Source: Acidimicrobiales bacterium
GTDB taxonomy: Bacteria; Actinomycetota; Acidimicrobiia; Acidimicrobiales; SZUA-35
DNA length: 7,961 nucleotides
Reading direction: 5' to 3'
Assembly (NCBI GenBank): GCA_013003325.1
Contig: JABDJU010000284.1
Span: forward strand, 1-7,961
Made by a program: the position numbers and the translations under genes. Position 1 is the stretch's first letter; every line of letters begins with the position of its first letter. Below, in pieces: positions 1 to 6,111 of the stretch. Under the pieces are notes generated by a model. The model was given only the letters and a program-made list of their open reading frames with translations. It searched no databases and had not been told where the DNA came from.

Positions 1-57
1 CTCAAGGCACTGTTTCTTTACCGCAAGTTCCAGACCGTCCGTCACTGCAAGAAGTAG
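1..57 (+). CDS. Possible C-terminal tail of a plus-strand gene, cut by the left edge
   Basis: Frame 1 is open from the window edge to a TAG at 55-57 and would encode an 18-residue basic tail ending in HCKK. About 14 of its 18 sense codons end in G or C, which matches the codon habit of the confirmed genes here. Frame 3 is also open, to a TAG at 87-89, but only about half of its codons end in G or C. If real, the gene would converge on the FAD oxidoreductase with a 28-base gap. Too little is present to suggest a function, and a non-coding end is not excluded. Confidence 0.3.
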   Translation, partial: LKALFLYRKFQTVRHCKK

Positions 58-85
58 CCACGACTGTCGTTGCCCTGATCGCCGA

Positions 86-1411
86 CTAGACGCTGGTGCG
101 GGCGTCGAGCGTGCGTTGCGCAGCTCGCTGGCCGCTCAGGTAGCTCTCATCTGTCCAGATGTAGGCCCAGTCGCCATAACGACCGCAATAGGTGATGTCG
201 AGTGAGCTGAGGTAGTCCTGCACCTTGGCCGCCGATGGCCCCGAGTCCAGGTCGAAGATCACGTTGGCGTACTCGATGAACCGGGCTTCGGAGAACACGA
301 TGTCGTCGTCCTCCCGCAGGACGCCCATCGTGGTGAGCTCCTCGATCACCGGCTTGATGTCGTCTTCGGGCTTGTGGTCCAGCGGCTTGTACTTGTCGCT
401 GTAGTACACCTCCACCTGCACGGCTCCGTGGCCGGGAGGGCAGGTGGTGGGGCTGAACATGTGGGGGAAGCTCAGGCGCACCGAGCGCATGTCTTCGTCG
501 TAGATGTAGCGCCAGTGGGCGGGGGAGAGGTCGTCGCGGGCAACGCCGACGTTGACGATTACGCTCTGGCTGCACGACAGCAGGCTGGCCGCTTCCTGCA
601 CGTCGTCGGGAACGTTGGGCAGCATGCGGATCATCTCGGCCAGGGGCGCGGAGGAGATCAAGGTGTCGTAGGTCTCGGTCTTGCCGTTGCCAAAGGTGAT
701 GGTCTTGGCGTCGGGGTCGATCGCCTCGGCCCGATGGTCGAGCTGAAGGTCGGCGGCGGCGAAGAACTTGTGCAGGTACCCTTCGAAGCCGCCCTTTTTG
801 GGGTACCGGAACTTGTCGATGTAGTGCTTTTCGGTCCGTGGCGGTCGGACGGCGCCCATCAGCACCTCTTTGAGGTCCGGCCGGTACAGGCGTGGGCCGA
901 GCCACGATACGTTCATCTCTTCGGGCCCGCAGGTGTGGTACTTGGTTCCATACCTGCCGGGGAAGTTGTTGGCGAAGGTGGGGCCGTAGGCGGCGAGCAG
1001 CCACTGGTGATAGTTGTCGAACGTGGCGGTTTCAGGCATTTCTTGAGCCGAGACCTGGATGAACTCGTCGAGGATCTGAACGATCAGCTCCTCAGGCAGG
1101 GCGTGGAGGTAGGCGATTGCTGGGTGCTTGACCCAGACACCCTGGTACCAGTTGTCGACCCTGGCGTTGAGCGTCTCGTAGTCGCCGTCGACCGCATCGG
1201 CCAGAATCGTCTGCATCTCTTCGATCTCGGTGAAGGAGATGTGGGGTCCGTCATCGAACACGAAACCCTTGTCGTTGGGGAATGATGCGGTGTGGCCACC
1301 CGGGTAGGAGTTCTTATCGAAGAGCTTGGGGGAGACGCCCTCTGATGTCAGTCGATCGAAGGCACCCCACGCCGCCATCCCACTGCCGAGAATTACCGTG
1401 TTGTCGCTCAT
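86..1411 (-). CDS. FAD/NAD(P)-binding oxidoreductase, amine-oxidase / UDP-galactopyranose-mutase-like
   Basis: This 441-residue protein looks like a flavoenzyme of the protoporphyrinogen-oxidase / amine-oxidase / UDP-galactopyranose mutase superfamily. Seen in the sequence: an N-terminal beta-alpha-beta nucleotide-binding stretch (VILGSGMAAWGA, residues 6-17), an acidic end of the next strand followed by YPGGH (36-40) as in FAD proteins that continue with a Gly-Gly-x-x loop, DDGPHISF (53-60), KKGGFEGYLHKFF (205-217), and a C-terminal CGRYGDWAY...SGQRAA segment (409-431) typical of the second FAD-contact region. There is no signal peptide or membrane segment. The start is supported by AGGAA nine bases upstream of the ATG. 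It lies 78 bases downstream of the SDR at 1490-2539 on the same strand, so co-transcription is likely. Proteins of this family recur in surface-polysaccharide clusters; the exact substrate, possibly a sugar nucleotide or lipid-linked sugar, cannot be told. The third glycine of the usual GxGxxG is Ala14, with a glycine two residues later. Confidence 0.85.
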   Translation of the reverse strand: MSDNTVILGSGMAAWGAFDRLTSEGVSPKLFDKNSYPGGHTASFPNDKGFVFDDGPHISFTEIEEMQTILADAVDGDYETLNARVDNWYQGVWVKHPAIAYLHALPEELIVQILDEFIQVSAQEMPETATFDNYHQWLLAAYGPTFANNFPGRYGTKYHTCGPEEMNVSWLGPRLYRPDLKEVLMGAVRPPRTEKHYIDKFRYPKKGGFEGYLHKFFAAADLQLDHRAEAIDPDAKTITFGNGKTETYDTLISSAPLAEMIRMLPNVPDDVQEAASLLSCSQSVIVNVGVARDDLSPAHWRYIYDEDMRSVRLSFPHMFSPTTCPPGHGAVQVEVYYSDKYKPLDHKPEDDIKPVIEELTTMGVLREDDDIVFSEARFIEYANVIFDLDSGPSAAKVQDYLSSLDITYCGRYGDWAYIWTDESYLSGQRAAQRTLDARTSV

Positions 1412-1489
1412 TTTGGTCCATTCCTGTGCGGGTACTGCACCGTTCTAGCTGGGATTGTCGCGGAGAGGTCTGGTTGGTGGTGGAACTAC

Positions 1490-2539
1490 CTAGTGGCCGA
1501 GTTGTTTTGTCCACCACTTGACTACATCGGCCGAAGCAGCCGCCAGATCAAGCGTTGGCCGCCAGTTCGTAGCCTCGGTGATCTTGGTGATGTCAGCGGT
1601 GATTTCTTCAGCGGTGTCCGCCCCTCCGGGCCGGGCGCCGAACCACAGGAGATCGGGCCGACCGACCGCATCACCGATCATCTGCGACAACGTCTTGACC
1701 GTCACCGGTTCCCCTAAGCCAAGGTTCACATAGCCTCGCAGGTTGCTGTCGGCGATGGCGATCAGTCCGAGCGCCACGTCCCACGCATGCATGTAGTCCC
1801 TGCGCTGGGTGCCGGCGGAGAGTTCGGCCGGGTCTTCGTTGAGCAGTTGTCGGATGATGTGGGGTACCAGCCGGTTCGGTTCCTCGAAGCGACCCAGAAC
1901 GAAGAAAATCCGCGCCACAGCGACCGACAGGCCGGGCACATCGTCGGCCACGGCCAGGGCACGCAACCCAGCGTCGAGTTTGCAGCGACCGTAGACGGTG
2001 TCGGGATCGACCGGTCCGTCCTCGCTGAGGACCCCGCCCTCAGGCCCGTATTCGATGCAACTGCCGGCGATCACGGCGCGGCGCCCTCCGGCAGCAGCGA
2101 AGGCGTCGACCAGATGTTCAGCGATCACGACCCAATCATGGTTTGCCGGGTCGGCATATCGGCCGGCCGACTCGCCGTTGAACCAGGCCAGATGGAACAG
2201 TTCGTCGGGCTGGAGCTCTTGCATCAGCATCGTCACCGCCGGACCGTCGTGGAGGTCGACCCGGTGCGGCGTGACCGCTGAAGGCGCGACCCCTTCGAAA
2301 CTCGGTTCGGGGTGATTCGACAGCACGTGCACCTCTCGATTTCCCGTGGTCCTTGAGGGCTCCAGGCCGTCGAGCGATCCGGCCAGGGCGGCAACCAAGT
2401 GGCGCCCCAGGAAGCCGGTGGCGCCGGTGATCAGTGTGACCTTCGACACAGGATCTTGCTCCAGCCCGCCTTCGGCGTTCCCGACTTCGGTGTCGTTGCC
2501 GGTCGAGGCAGCATCGCTGGCAGGTGGAGCGTGGGTCAT
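1490..2539 (-). CDS. Extended-SDR NAD(P)-dependent sugar-nucleotide epimerase/reductase
   Basis: The product is an extended short-chain dehydrogenase/reductase acting on a nucleotide sugar in the cytoplasm. Seen: the Rossmann motif TGATGFLGRHL shortly after the N-terminus, an NNHP-like acidic/charged stretch after strand 2, HLAW, AGSCIEYG carrying the catalytic Ser region, YGRCK supplying the YxxxK Tyr-Lys pair, RIFFVLG, RRDYMHAWDVA and a C-terminal NLGLGEPVTVK...NWRPTLDL domain. The HLAW and GSCIEYG style resembles 4-ketoreductases/epimerases of deoxysugar pathways; no Thr-Asp-Glu dehydratase triad is present. The ATG at 2539 gives 349 residues with a hydrophilic, Glu/Asp/Gly-rich lead of about 30 residues. 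A GTG at 2449 with GGAG nine bases upstream gives 319 residues and starts just before the Rossmann strand, so it is a serious alternative. The gene is divergent from the fucose synthase gene and probably shares a transcript with the FAD oxidoreductase gene. Substrate unknown. Confidence 0.9.
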   Translation of the reverse strand: MTHAPPASDAASTGNDTEVGNAEGGLEQDPVSKVTLITGATGFLGRHLVAALAGSLDGLEPSRTTGNREVHVLSNHPEPSFEGVAPSAVTPHRVDLHDGPAVTMLMQELQPDELFHLAWFNGESAGRYADPANHDWVVIAEHLVDAFAAAGGRRAVIAGSCIEYGPEGGVLSEDGPVDPDTVYGRCKLDAGLRALAVADDVPGLSVAVARIFFVLGRFEEPNRLVPHIIRQLLNEDPAELSAGTQRRDYMHAWDVALGLIAIADSNLRGYVNLGLGEPVTVKTLSQMIGDAVGRPDLLWFGARPGGADTAEEITADITKITEATNWRPTLDLAAASADVVKWWTKQLGH

Positions 2540-2622
2540 GAGTATCTCTTCGGTCGTTCCATAGGGCAGGTTTACCCGTGGCTCTCCACCCTCTAACTCA
2601 TGAGCCTAGGCAACCGCGCCGA

Positions 2623-2634
2623 TACGTTTACTCT
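2623..2634 (+). promoter_or_regulatory. Candidate -10 element for a leaderless fucose synthase transcript
   Basis: TACGTT at 2623-2628 fits the TANNNT pattern of a -10 hexamer and ends six bases before the ATG at 2635. No purine-rich Shine-Dalgarno sequence lies in the 30 bases before that ATG. This spacing is what leaderless actinobacterial genes usually show. No convincing -35 is visible, and the call rests on a short degenerate motif. Confidence 0.25.
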
Positions 2635-3585
2635 ATGGTCCTCACACCCGAATCGAAGATCTACGTGGCTGGTCACGGAGGTCTTGTGGGGTCGGCGTTG
2701 CTTCGACGGCTCGAACAGGGCGGCTACCACAACATCATCACGGCATCATCGAGCGAGCTCGACTTGCGCGATCAGAGTGATGTGAACGAGTTCATGGCCG
2801 AACACAAGCCCGAGCAGGTGATTCTGGCTGCCGGCAAGGTTGGCGGCATCCACGCCAACAACACCTACCCGGCCCAGTTCTTGTACGACAACATGATGAT
2901 CCACGGCACTGTGGTTCACGCTGCCCACGAGGTTGGCGTCGAGAAGTTGCTGTATCTCGGATCGTCATGCATCTACCCCCGTCTGGCCAAACAGCCAATC
3001 GCCGAAAGCGAACTGCTCACCGGCGCGTTGGAACCGACCAACGAGGGCTATGCCCTGGCCAAGATCGCCGGCATCAAGATGTGCGAGACTTACAAGCGGC
3101 AGTACGGCGACAACTTCGTGTCGGCCATGCCCACGAATCTCTACGGGCCCAACGACAACTTCGACCTCGAGGGCTCGCACGTGATCCCGGCTCTCATGCG
3201 CAAGTTCCACGACGCCAAGCAGTCGGGCGCTCCGACCGTCGAAGTGTGGGGTAGCGGGTCTGCGATGCGTGAGTTCCTCCACGTCGACGATCTCGCCGAC
3301 GCCTGCATCTTCCTGCTCGCCAACTACAACGGCGTGCAGCACGTGAACGTGGGCACCGGCGAAGATCAGAGCATCAGTGAATTGGCCGAGATGATCGGGG
3401 AAATCGTATACCCCGAGGCCACCCTCACCTGGGACACCTCCAAGCCCGACGGCACACCGCGAAAGGTTCTGGACGTGTCCAAACTCCACGCCCTGGGCTG
3501 GAAGCACAGCATCGACCTGCGTCAAGGGCTCACCGACACCTATCGATGGTTCACTGAGCACTACACCGAAGCCCGCGGCATCTGA
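2635..3585 (+). CDS. fcl: GDP-L-fucose synthase (GDP-4-keto-6-deoxy-D-mannose 3,5-epimerase/4-reductase)
   Basis: This 316-residue SDR converts GDP-4-keto-6-deoxy-D-mannose to GDP-L-fucose by 3,5-epimerisation and NADPH-dependent 4-reduction. Nearly the full family signature is visible: AGHGGLVGSAL (residues 12-22), AAGKVGGIHANN (65-76), GSSCIYP (109-115), KQPIAESELLTGALEPTNEGYA (119-140), MPTNLYGPNDNF (165-176), SHVIPALM (181-188) and REFLHVDDLA. The catalytic residues of the E. coli enzyme (Ser107, Cys109, Tyr136, Lys140, His179) correspond to Ser110, Cys112, Tyr139, Lys143 and His182, a constant +3 offset. I chose the ATG at 2635 because it gives the usual N-terminus. An upstream in-frame GTG at 2578, preceded by AGGGCAGG, would add 19 residues and cannot be excluded. 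It is the first gene of the plus-strand run, 56 bases before the cytidylyltransferase. The partner GDP-mannose 4,6-dehydratase (gmd) is not in the window. Confidence 0.95.
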   Translation: MVLTPESKIYVAGHGGLVGSALLRRLEQGGYHNIITASSSELDLRDQSDVNEFMAEHKPEQVILAAGKVGGIHANNTYPAQFLYDNMMIHGTVVHAAHEVGVEKLLYLGSSCIYPRLAKQPIAESELLTGALEPTNEGYALAKIAGIKMCETYKRQYGDNFVSAMPTNLYGPNDNFDLEGSHVIPALMRKFHDAKQSGAPTVEVWGSGSAMREFLHVDDLADACIFLLANYNGVQHVNVGTGEDQSISELAEMIGEIVYPEATLTWDTSKPDGTPRKVLDVSKLHALGWKHSIDLRQGLTDTYRWFTEHYTEARGI

Positions 3586-3641
3586 CCCGGCCCGATCCCG
3601 ACCCCACCCACCCAACCAGAAAGCACCCGGAGCAGTCATTC

Positions 3642-4421
3642 ATGAAGGTTGTGATTCTCGCCGGCGGACTCGGCAGTCGTTTGAGCGAAGAGACCGTCAG
3701 CAAGCCGAAACCGTTGGTCAAGATCGGCGGCCGGCCGATCATCTGGCACATTATGAAGCACTATGCGGCCTACGGGTACGACGACTTCCTCATCGCCCTC
3801 GGCTACAAGGGCGAGATGATCAAGCAGTACTTCGCCGAGTACGCCATGTTGGCGAGCGATCTCACCGTCAATCTCGGCGCCAACAAAGTGATCCGCCACA
3901 GCCAACAGCCTGACGAGACCTGGAAGGTGGGTCTGATCGACACCGGGCTTCACACCCACACCGGTGGCCGCATCCGTCGCCTCGCCCCGCACTACAACGG
4001 CACGTTCATGGCCACCTACGGCGACGGTGTCTCCGATGTCGATATCGGCAAGCTCGTCGAGTACCACAAGAGCCACGGGAAGCTGGCCACCATGACGGCG
4101 GTGCGCCCGCCGGCCCGGTTCGGTGCCATCGAGTTCAACGGTGACCAGATCACGAGCTTCACCGAGAAACCCCAGACCGGCGAGGGCTGGATCAACGGCG
4201 GCTATTTCGTGCTCGAACCGGAGGTTCTCGAATACATCGAGTCCGACGACACCGACTTCTCCAAGGAACCACTGGCCAACCTTGCCAAAGACGGTCAGCT
4301 GATGGCCTACCGGCACGAGACGTTCTGGCAGTGCATGGACACACTGCGGGACAAGGAACTACTGGAATCACTATGGGACGGCGGCAGCGCTCCCTGGAAC
4401 AACTGGAGTACTCAAGCATGA
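3642..4421 (+). CDS. rfbF: Glucose-1-phosphate cytidylyltransferase (CDP-glucose pyrophosphorylase)
   Basis: The enzyme joins CTP and alpha-D-glucose 1-phosphate to give CDP-glucose and pyrophosphate, the entry step to CDP-linked deoxysugars. At 259 residues it matches the family length of about 257. Visible: the nucleotidyltransferase signature LAGGLGSRLSEET (6-18) with KPKP (21-24), DTGLHTHTGGRIRR (100-113), the metal-site YGDG with Asp128, FTEKP (173-177), GWINGGYFV (182-190) and FWQCMDTLRDKE (228-239) with Asp233. The TGxxTxTGGRIRR and FWQCMDT motifs mark it as a CDP-glucose enzyme rather than RmlA or GalU. The ATG has GGAG at 3629-3632, nine bases upstream. Its TGA overlaps the next start as ATGA, so translation is probably coupled. 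A CDP-glucose 4,6-dehydratase (rfbG) normally follows; here a different SDR does. Confidence 0.95.
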   Translation: MKVVILAGGLGSRLSEETVSKPKPLVKIGGRPIIWHIMKHYAAYGYDDFLIALGYKGEMIKQYFAEYAMLASDLTVNLGANKVIRHSQQPDETWKVGLIDTGLHTHTGGRIRRLAPHYNGTFMATYGDGVSDVDIGKLVEYHKSHGKLATMTAVRPPARFGAIEFNGDQITSFTEKPQTGEGWINGGYFVLEPEVLEYIESDDTDFSKEPLANLAKDGQLMAYRHETFWQCMDTLRDKELLESLWDGGSAPWNNWSTQA

Positions 4422-5449
4422 AGGTTCTGTTGACCGGGGGCGAAGGCTATATCGGCACGCTGCTCGGCCCTCGTTTGATGGAGGCCGGCCACGACGTGAT
4501 GAGCTACGACACCGGATTCCACCGGGTCGGCTGGCTCTATGACGGCGTCGATCGGGCGCCGGCGTGGACCAAGGTCGACTCGCGTTCGGTTACCCCCGAA
4601 CAGCTCGAAGGCTTCGACGCGGTCATTCATCTTGCCGATCTCTCCAACGATCCGCTCGGCAACCTCAACGCCGATCTCACCTACGACATCAACCACCGGG
4701 CCACAATCCGGCTGGCCGAGATGGCCAAAGCGGCAGGCGTCACTCGCTTCATCTACAGCTCGTCGTGCAGTGTGTACGGCGCGTCGGGTGACGACGAAGA
4801 TGTGTACGCCACCGAGGAGTCACCCACCGGGCCCCTTACCGCGTACGCCAAGTGCAAGCTGTTGTGCGAGGAAGACCTCTCCAAGCTGGCCGACGACAAC
4901 TTCTCGCCGGTCTACCTGCGCAACGGCACCGCTTTCGGCCTCAGCCCCCGCATGCGCTTCGACCTGGCCATCAACGACCTCACGGCCCAGGCCTTTCTCA
5001 CCAGGAAGCTGGTGCTCGAATCTGACGGTACCCCGTGGCGTCCGTTCGTTCACGTCGCCGACATCGGCAAAGCAATGCTGTGCTCGCTCGAAGCGCCGGT
5101 CGAGGCCATCCATGATCAGATCTTCAACGTTGGCGATGACCGTGGCAACTACCAGGTGAAAGACATCTGCCGCATCATCGGCGAAGAGATCGACGGCTGC
5201 GAGGTGATCATCGGTGAAAAGGGTGGTGACAACCGCAACTACAAGGTGAACTTCGAGAAGATCACCGGTCAGCTGCCCGGATTCTCTTGTGACTACGACG
5301 TGCGCTCGGGCGTCAAGGAGATGGTCGACACCTTCAACCGGATCCACTTCAACGAGGCCCAGCAGACTCATCGCGGCCACCGACGTATCAAGCAGATCCA
5401 GCATCTGCTCGACACCAACCAGGTCAACCAAGACTTCTACTGGGTGTGA
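4418..5449 (+). CDS. Extended-SDR NAD-dependent epimerase/dehydratase family protein, likely acting on a CDP-sugar
   Basis: This 343-residue extended SDR probably epimerises or reduces a nucleotide sugar. Seen: TGGEGYIGTLL (6-16), HLADLSNDPLGNLN (71-84), IYSSSCSVYGASG (112-124), YAKCK with Tyr143 and Lys147, NGTAFGLSPRMRFD (169-182), WRPFVHVADI (207-216), NVGDDRGNYQV (237-247) and a C-terminal helical tail. The Ser-rich SSSCSVYG replaces the STDEVYG seen in 4,6-dehydratases, so the Asp/Glu dehydratase pair is missing and an epimerase or 4-reductase role fits better. It is not a canonical RfbG, which starts with a TGHTGFKGSW-type motif. The ATG at 4418 overlaps the rfbF stop as ATGA and has GGAG at 4405-4408, nine bases upstream. 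An in-frame ATG at 4331 lies inside rfbF and would add 29 residues unrelated to the fold. The next gene follows after one base. The substrate is inferred from context only. Confidence 0.92.
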   Translation: MKVLLTGGEGYIGTLLGPRLMEAGHDVMSYDTGFHRVGWLYDGVDRAPAWTKVDSRSVTPEQLEGFDAVIHLADLSNDPLGNLNADLTYDINHRATIRLAEMAKAAGVTRFIYSSSCSVYGASGDDEDVYATEESPTGPLTAYAKCKLLCEEDLSKLADDNFSPVYLRNGTAFGLSPRMRFDLAINDLTAQAFLTRKLVLESDGTPWRPFVHVADIGKAMLCSLEAPVEAIHDQIFNVGDDRGNYQVKDICRIIGEEIDGCEVIIGEKGGDNRNYKVNFEKITGQLPGFSCDYDVRSGVKEMVDTFNRIHFNEAQQTHRGHRRIKQIQHLLDTNQVNQDFYWV

Positions 5450-5450
5450 G

Positions 5451-5984
5451 ATGGAATTCGAGTCGACCACGGTTGATGGGTGTTTTGTTGCTTCGTTGAA
5501 GCAGATCGGCGACGAGCGGGGCTTCTTTGCTCGCCAGTGGTGCGCCGAAGAGCTGGGAGCGATCGGGGCTGCCAACACGGTGGCCCAGATCAATACCAGC
5601 TTCTGCGTTGATGCCGGCCTCATTCGAGGGTTGCACTGGCAGGAACCTCCGGCCGGCGAGGCCAAGTTCATGCGCTGTATCAACGGTGCCATCTTCGATG
5701 TCTGCGCCGATGTGCGCCGCGATTCTCCCACGTTCGGCAAGTGGTTCGGCATCAAGCTCACGCCCCAGAATCGGCTCGCCCTGGTCATCCCCGAGGGCTG
5801 TGCTCACGCCTACCAGTCGCTCCTGCCCGACAGCGAAGTGATCTATCTCACCAACACGCCCTACACCCCGGGAGCGGAGAAGGGCTTGCGCTACGACGAC
5901 CCGTTCTTCAACATCGACTGGCCGATCAAAGACGGCGTGACGCTCAGCGACAAGGACGAGAACTGGCCACCGTTCTCGGTGTAG
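5451..5984 (+). CDS. RmlC-like cupin, nucleotide-4-keto-6-deoxysugar 3,5-epimerase family
   Basis: The 177-residue protein belongs to the dTDP-4-dehydrorhamnose 3,5-epimerase (RmlC/RfbC) family of cupins. The ordered motifs are DERGFFARQW (21-30), INTSF (47-51), LIRGLHWQ (57-64), KFMRCINGAIFDVCADVRRDSPTFGKW (72-98), LVIPEGCAHAYQSL (111-124), EVIYL (129-133), and RYDDPFFNIDWP (147-158) before a Ser-Asp-Lys-Asp near the C-terminus. The residues usually credited with catalysis or binding are all in place: Arg59, His62, Lys72, His119, Tyr132 and Asp169. It should therefore be active on a 4-keto-6-deoxyhexose. Whether the carrier is CDP or dTDP, and whether it inverts C3, C5 or both, cannot be read. 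The neighbour rfbF favours CDP. The ATG starts one base after the previous stop and has only a weak GTGAG ahead, so translational coupling is likely. A palindromic repeat begins two bases after the stop. Confidence 0.93.
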   Translation: MEFESTTVDGCFVASLKQIGDERGFFARQWCAEELGAIGAANTVAQINTSFCVDAGLIRGLHWQEPPAGEAKFMRCINGAIFDVCADVRRDSPTFGKWFGIKLTPQNRLALVIPEGCAHAYQSLLPDSEVIYLTNTPYTPGAEKGLRYDDPFFNIDWPIKDGVTLSDKDENWPPFSV

Positions 5985-5985
5985 G

Positions 5986-6094
5986 CCTTCTGTCGTCCAG
6001 CGAGCACATCCCCCTCAAATATCGTCGGGCCACCACGCGTGGCGTGCTCGAGCGACGATTTTCCGGCTGGATGTGTTGTTGTGACGACAGAAGG
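5986..6094. repeat. Imperfect palindromic MITE/REP-like repeat, copy 1
   Basis: The first 12 bases, CCTTCTGTCGTC (5986-5997), recur exactly as the reverse complement at 6083-6094. The similarity runs inwards over arms of about 42 bases, 30 of 42 matching by hand count. Inner pairs are ATCGTCG (6021-6027) with CGACGAT (6053-6059), CGAGCAC (6001-6007) with GTGCTCG (6044-6050), and the self-palindrome CCACGCGTGG (6033-6042). It fills the gap between the converging rmlC-like and GyrI-like genes. No target-site duplication is evident at its ends. A related copy lies at 6647-6763. Confidence 0.75.
6021..6062 (+). terminator. Possible intrinsic terminator formed by repeat copy 1
   Basis: ATCGTCG at 6021-6027 and CGACGAT at 6053-6059 form a seven-base stem around a 25-base loop that can pair further inside. 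The right arm runs into TTTT at 6059-6062. It sits downstream of the plus-strand operon and of the converging GyrI-like gene, where a bidirectional terminator would be useful. The stem is short, the loop long and the T tract brief, so this is only a possibility. Confidence 0.3.
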
Positions 6095-6111
6095 ATCCCG
6101 GTTTTGGCGAG

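Noticed and set aside
374..1285. Long plus-strand open frame (303 codons) opposite the FAD oxidoreductase gene
   Set aside because: It is Val/Gly/His-rich with no recognisable domain and lies wholly antisense to a gene with clear FAD motifs. Long antisense frames are common in GC-rich coding DNA.
1412..1489. Spacer between the minus-strand SDR and FAD genes as a terminator/promoter
   Set aside because: Only a four-base stem (GTGC...GCAC near 1426-1440) is visible, and there is no clear -10/-35 pair. A shared transcript is simpler.
2965..3639. Minus-strand open frame opposite the fucose synthase gene
   Set aside because: It is antisense to an enzyme with all catalytic residues in place and shows no domain of its own.
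3586..3641. C-rich, G-poor spacer between fcl and rfbF as a Rho-use site or terminator
   Set aside because: It is only 56 bases, has no hairpin, and leads into a good ribosome binding site. Composition alone is not enough.
3636..4316. Minus-strand open frame (226 codons) opposite rfbF
   Set aside because: It is the reverse of a gene carrying the full cytidylyltransferase signature. Its sequence is Val/Gly/Asp-rich without motifs.
4331..4417. Upstream in-frame ATG extending the second SDR into rfbF
   Set aside because: The extra 29 residues overlap rfbF and do not resemble an SDR N-terminus. The ATG at 4418 has GGAG at the right distance and opens at the Rossmann strand.
4820..5788. Long minus-strand open frame (322 codons) opposite the SDR and epimerase genes
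   Set aside because: It spans two well-supported plus-strand genes, has no family motifs and a biased composition. It is a shadow frame.
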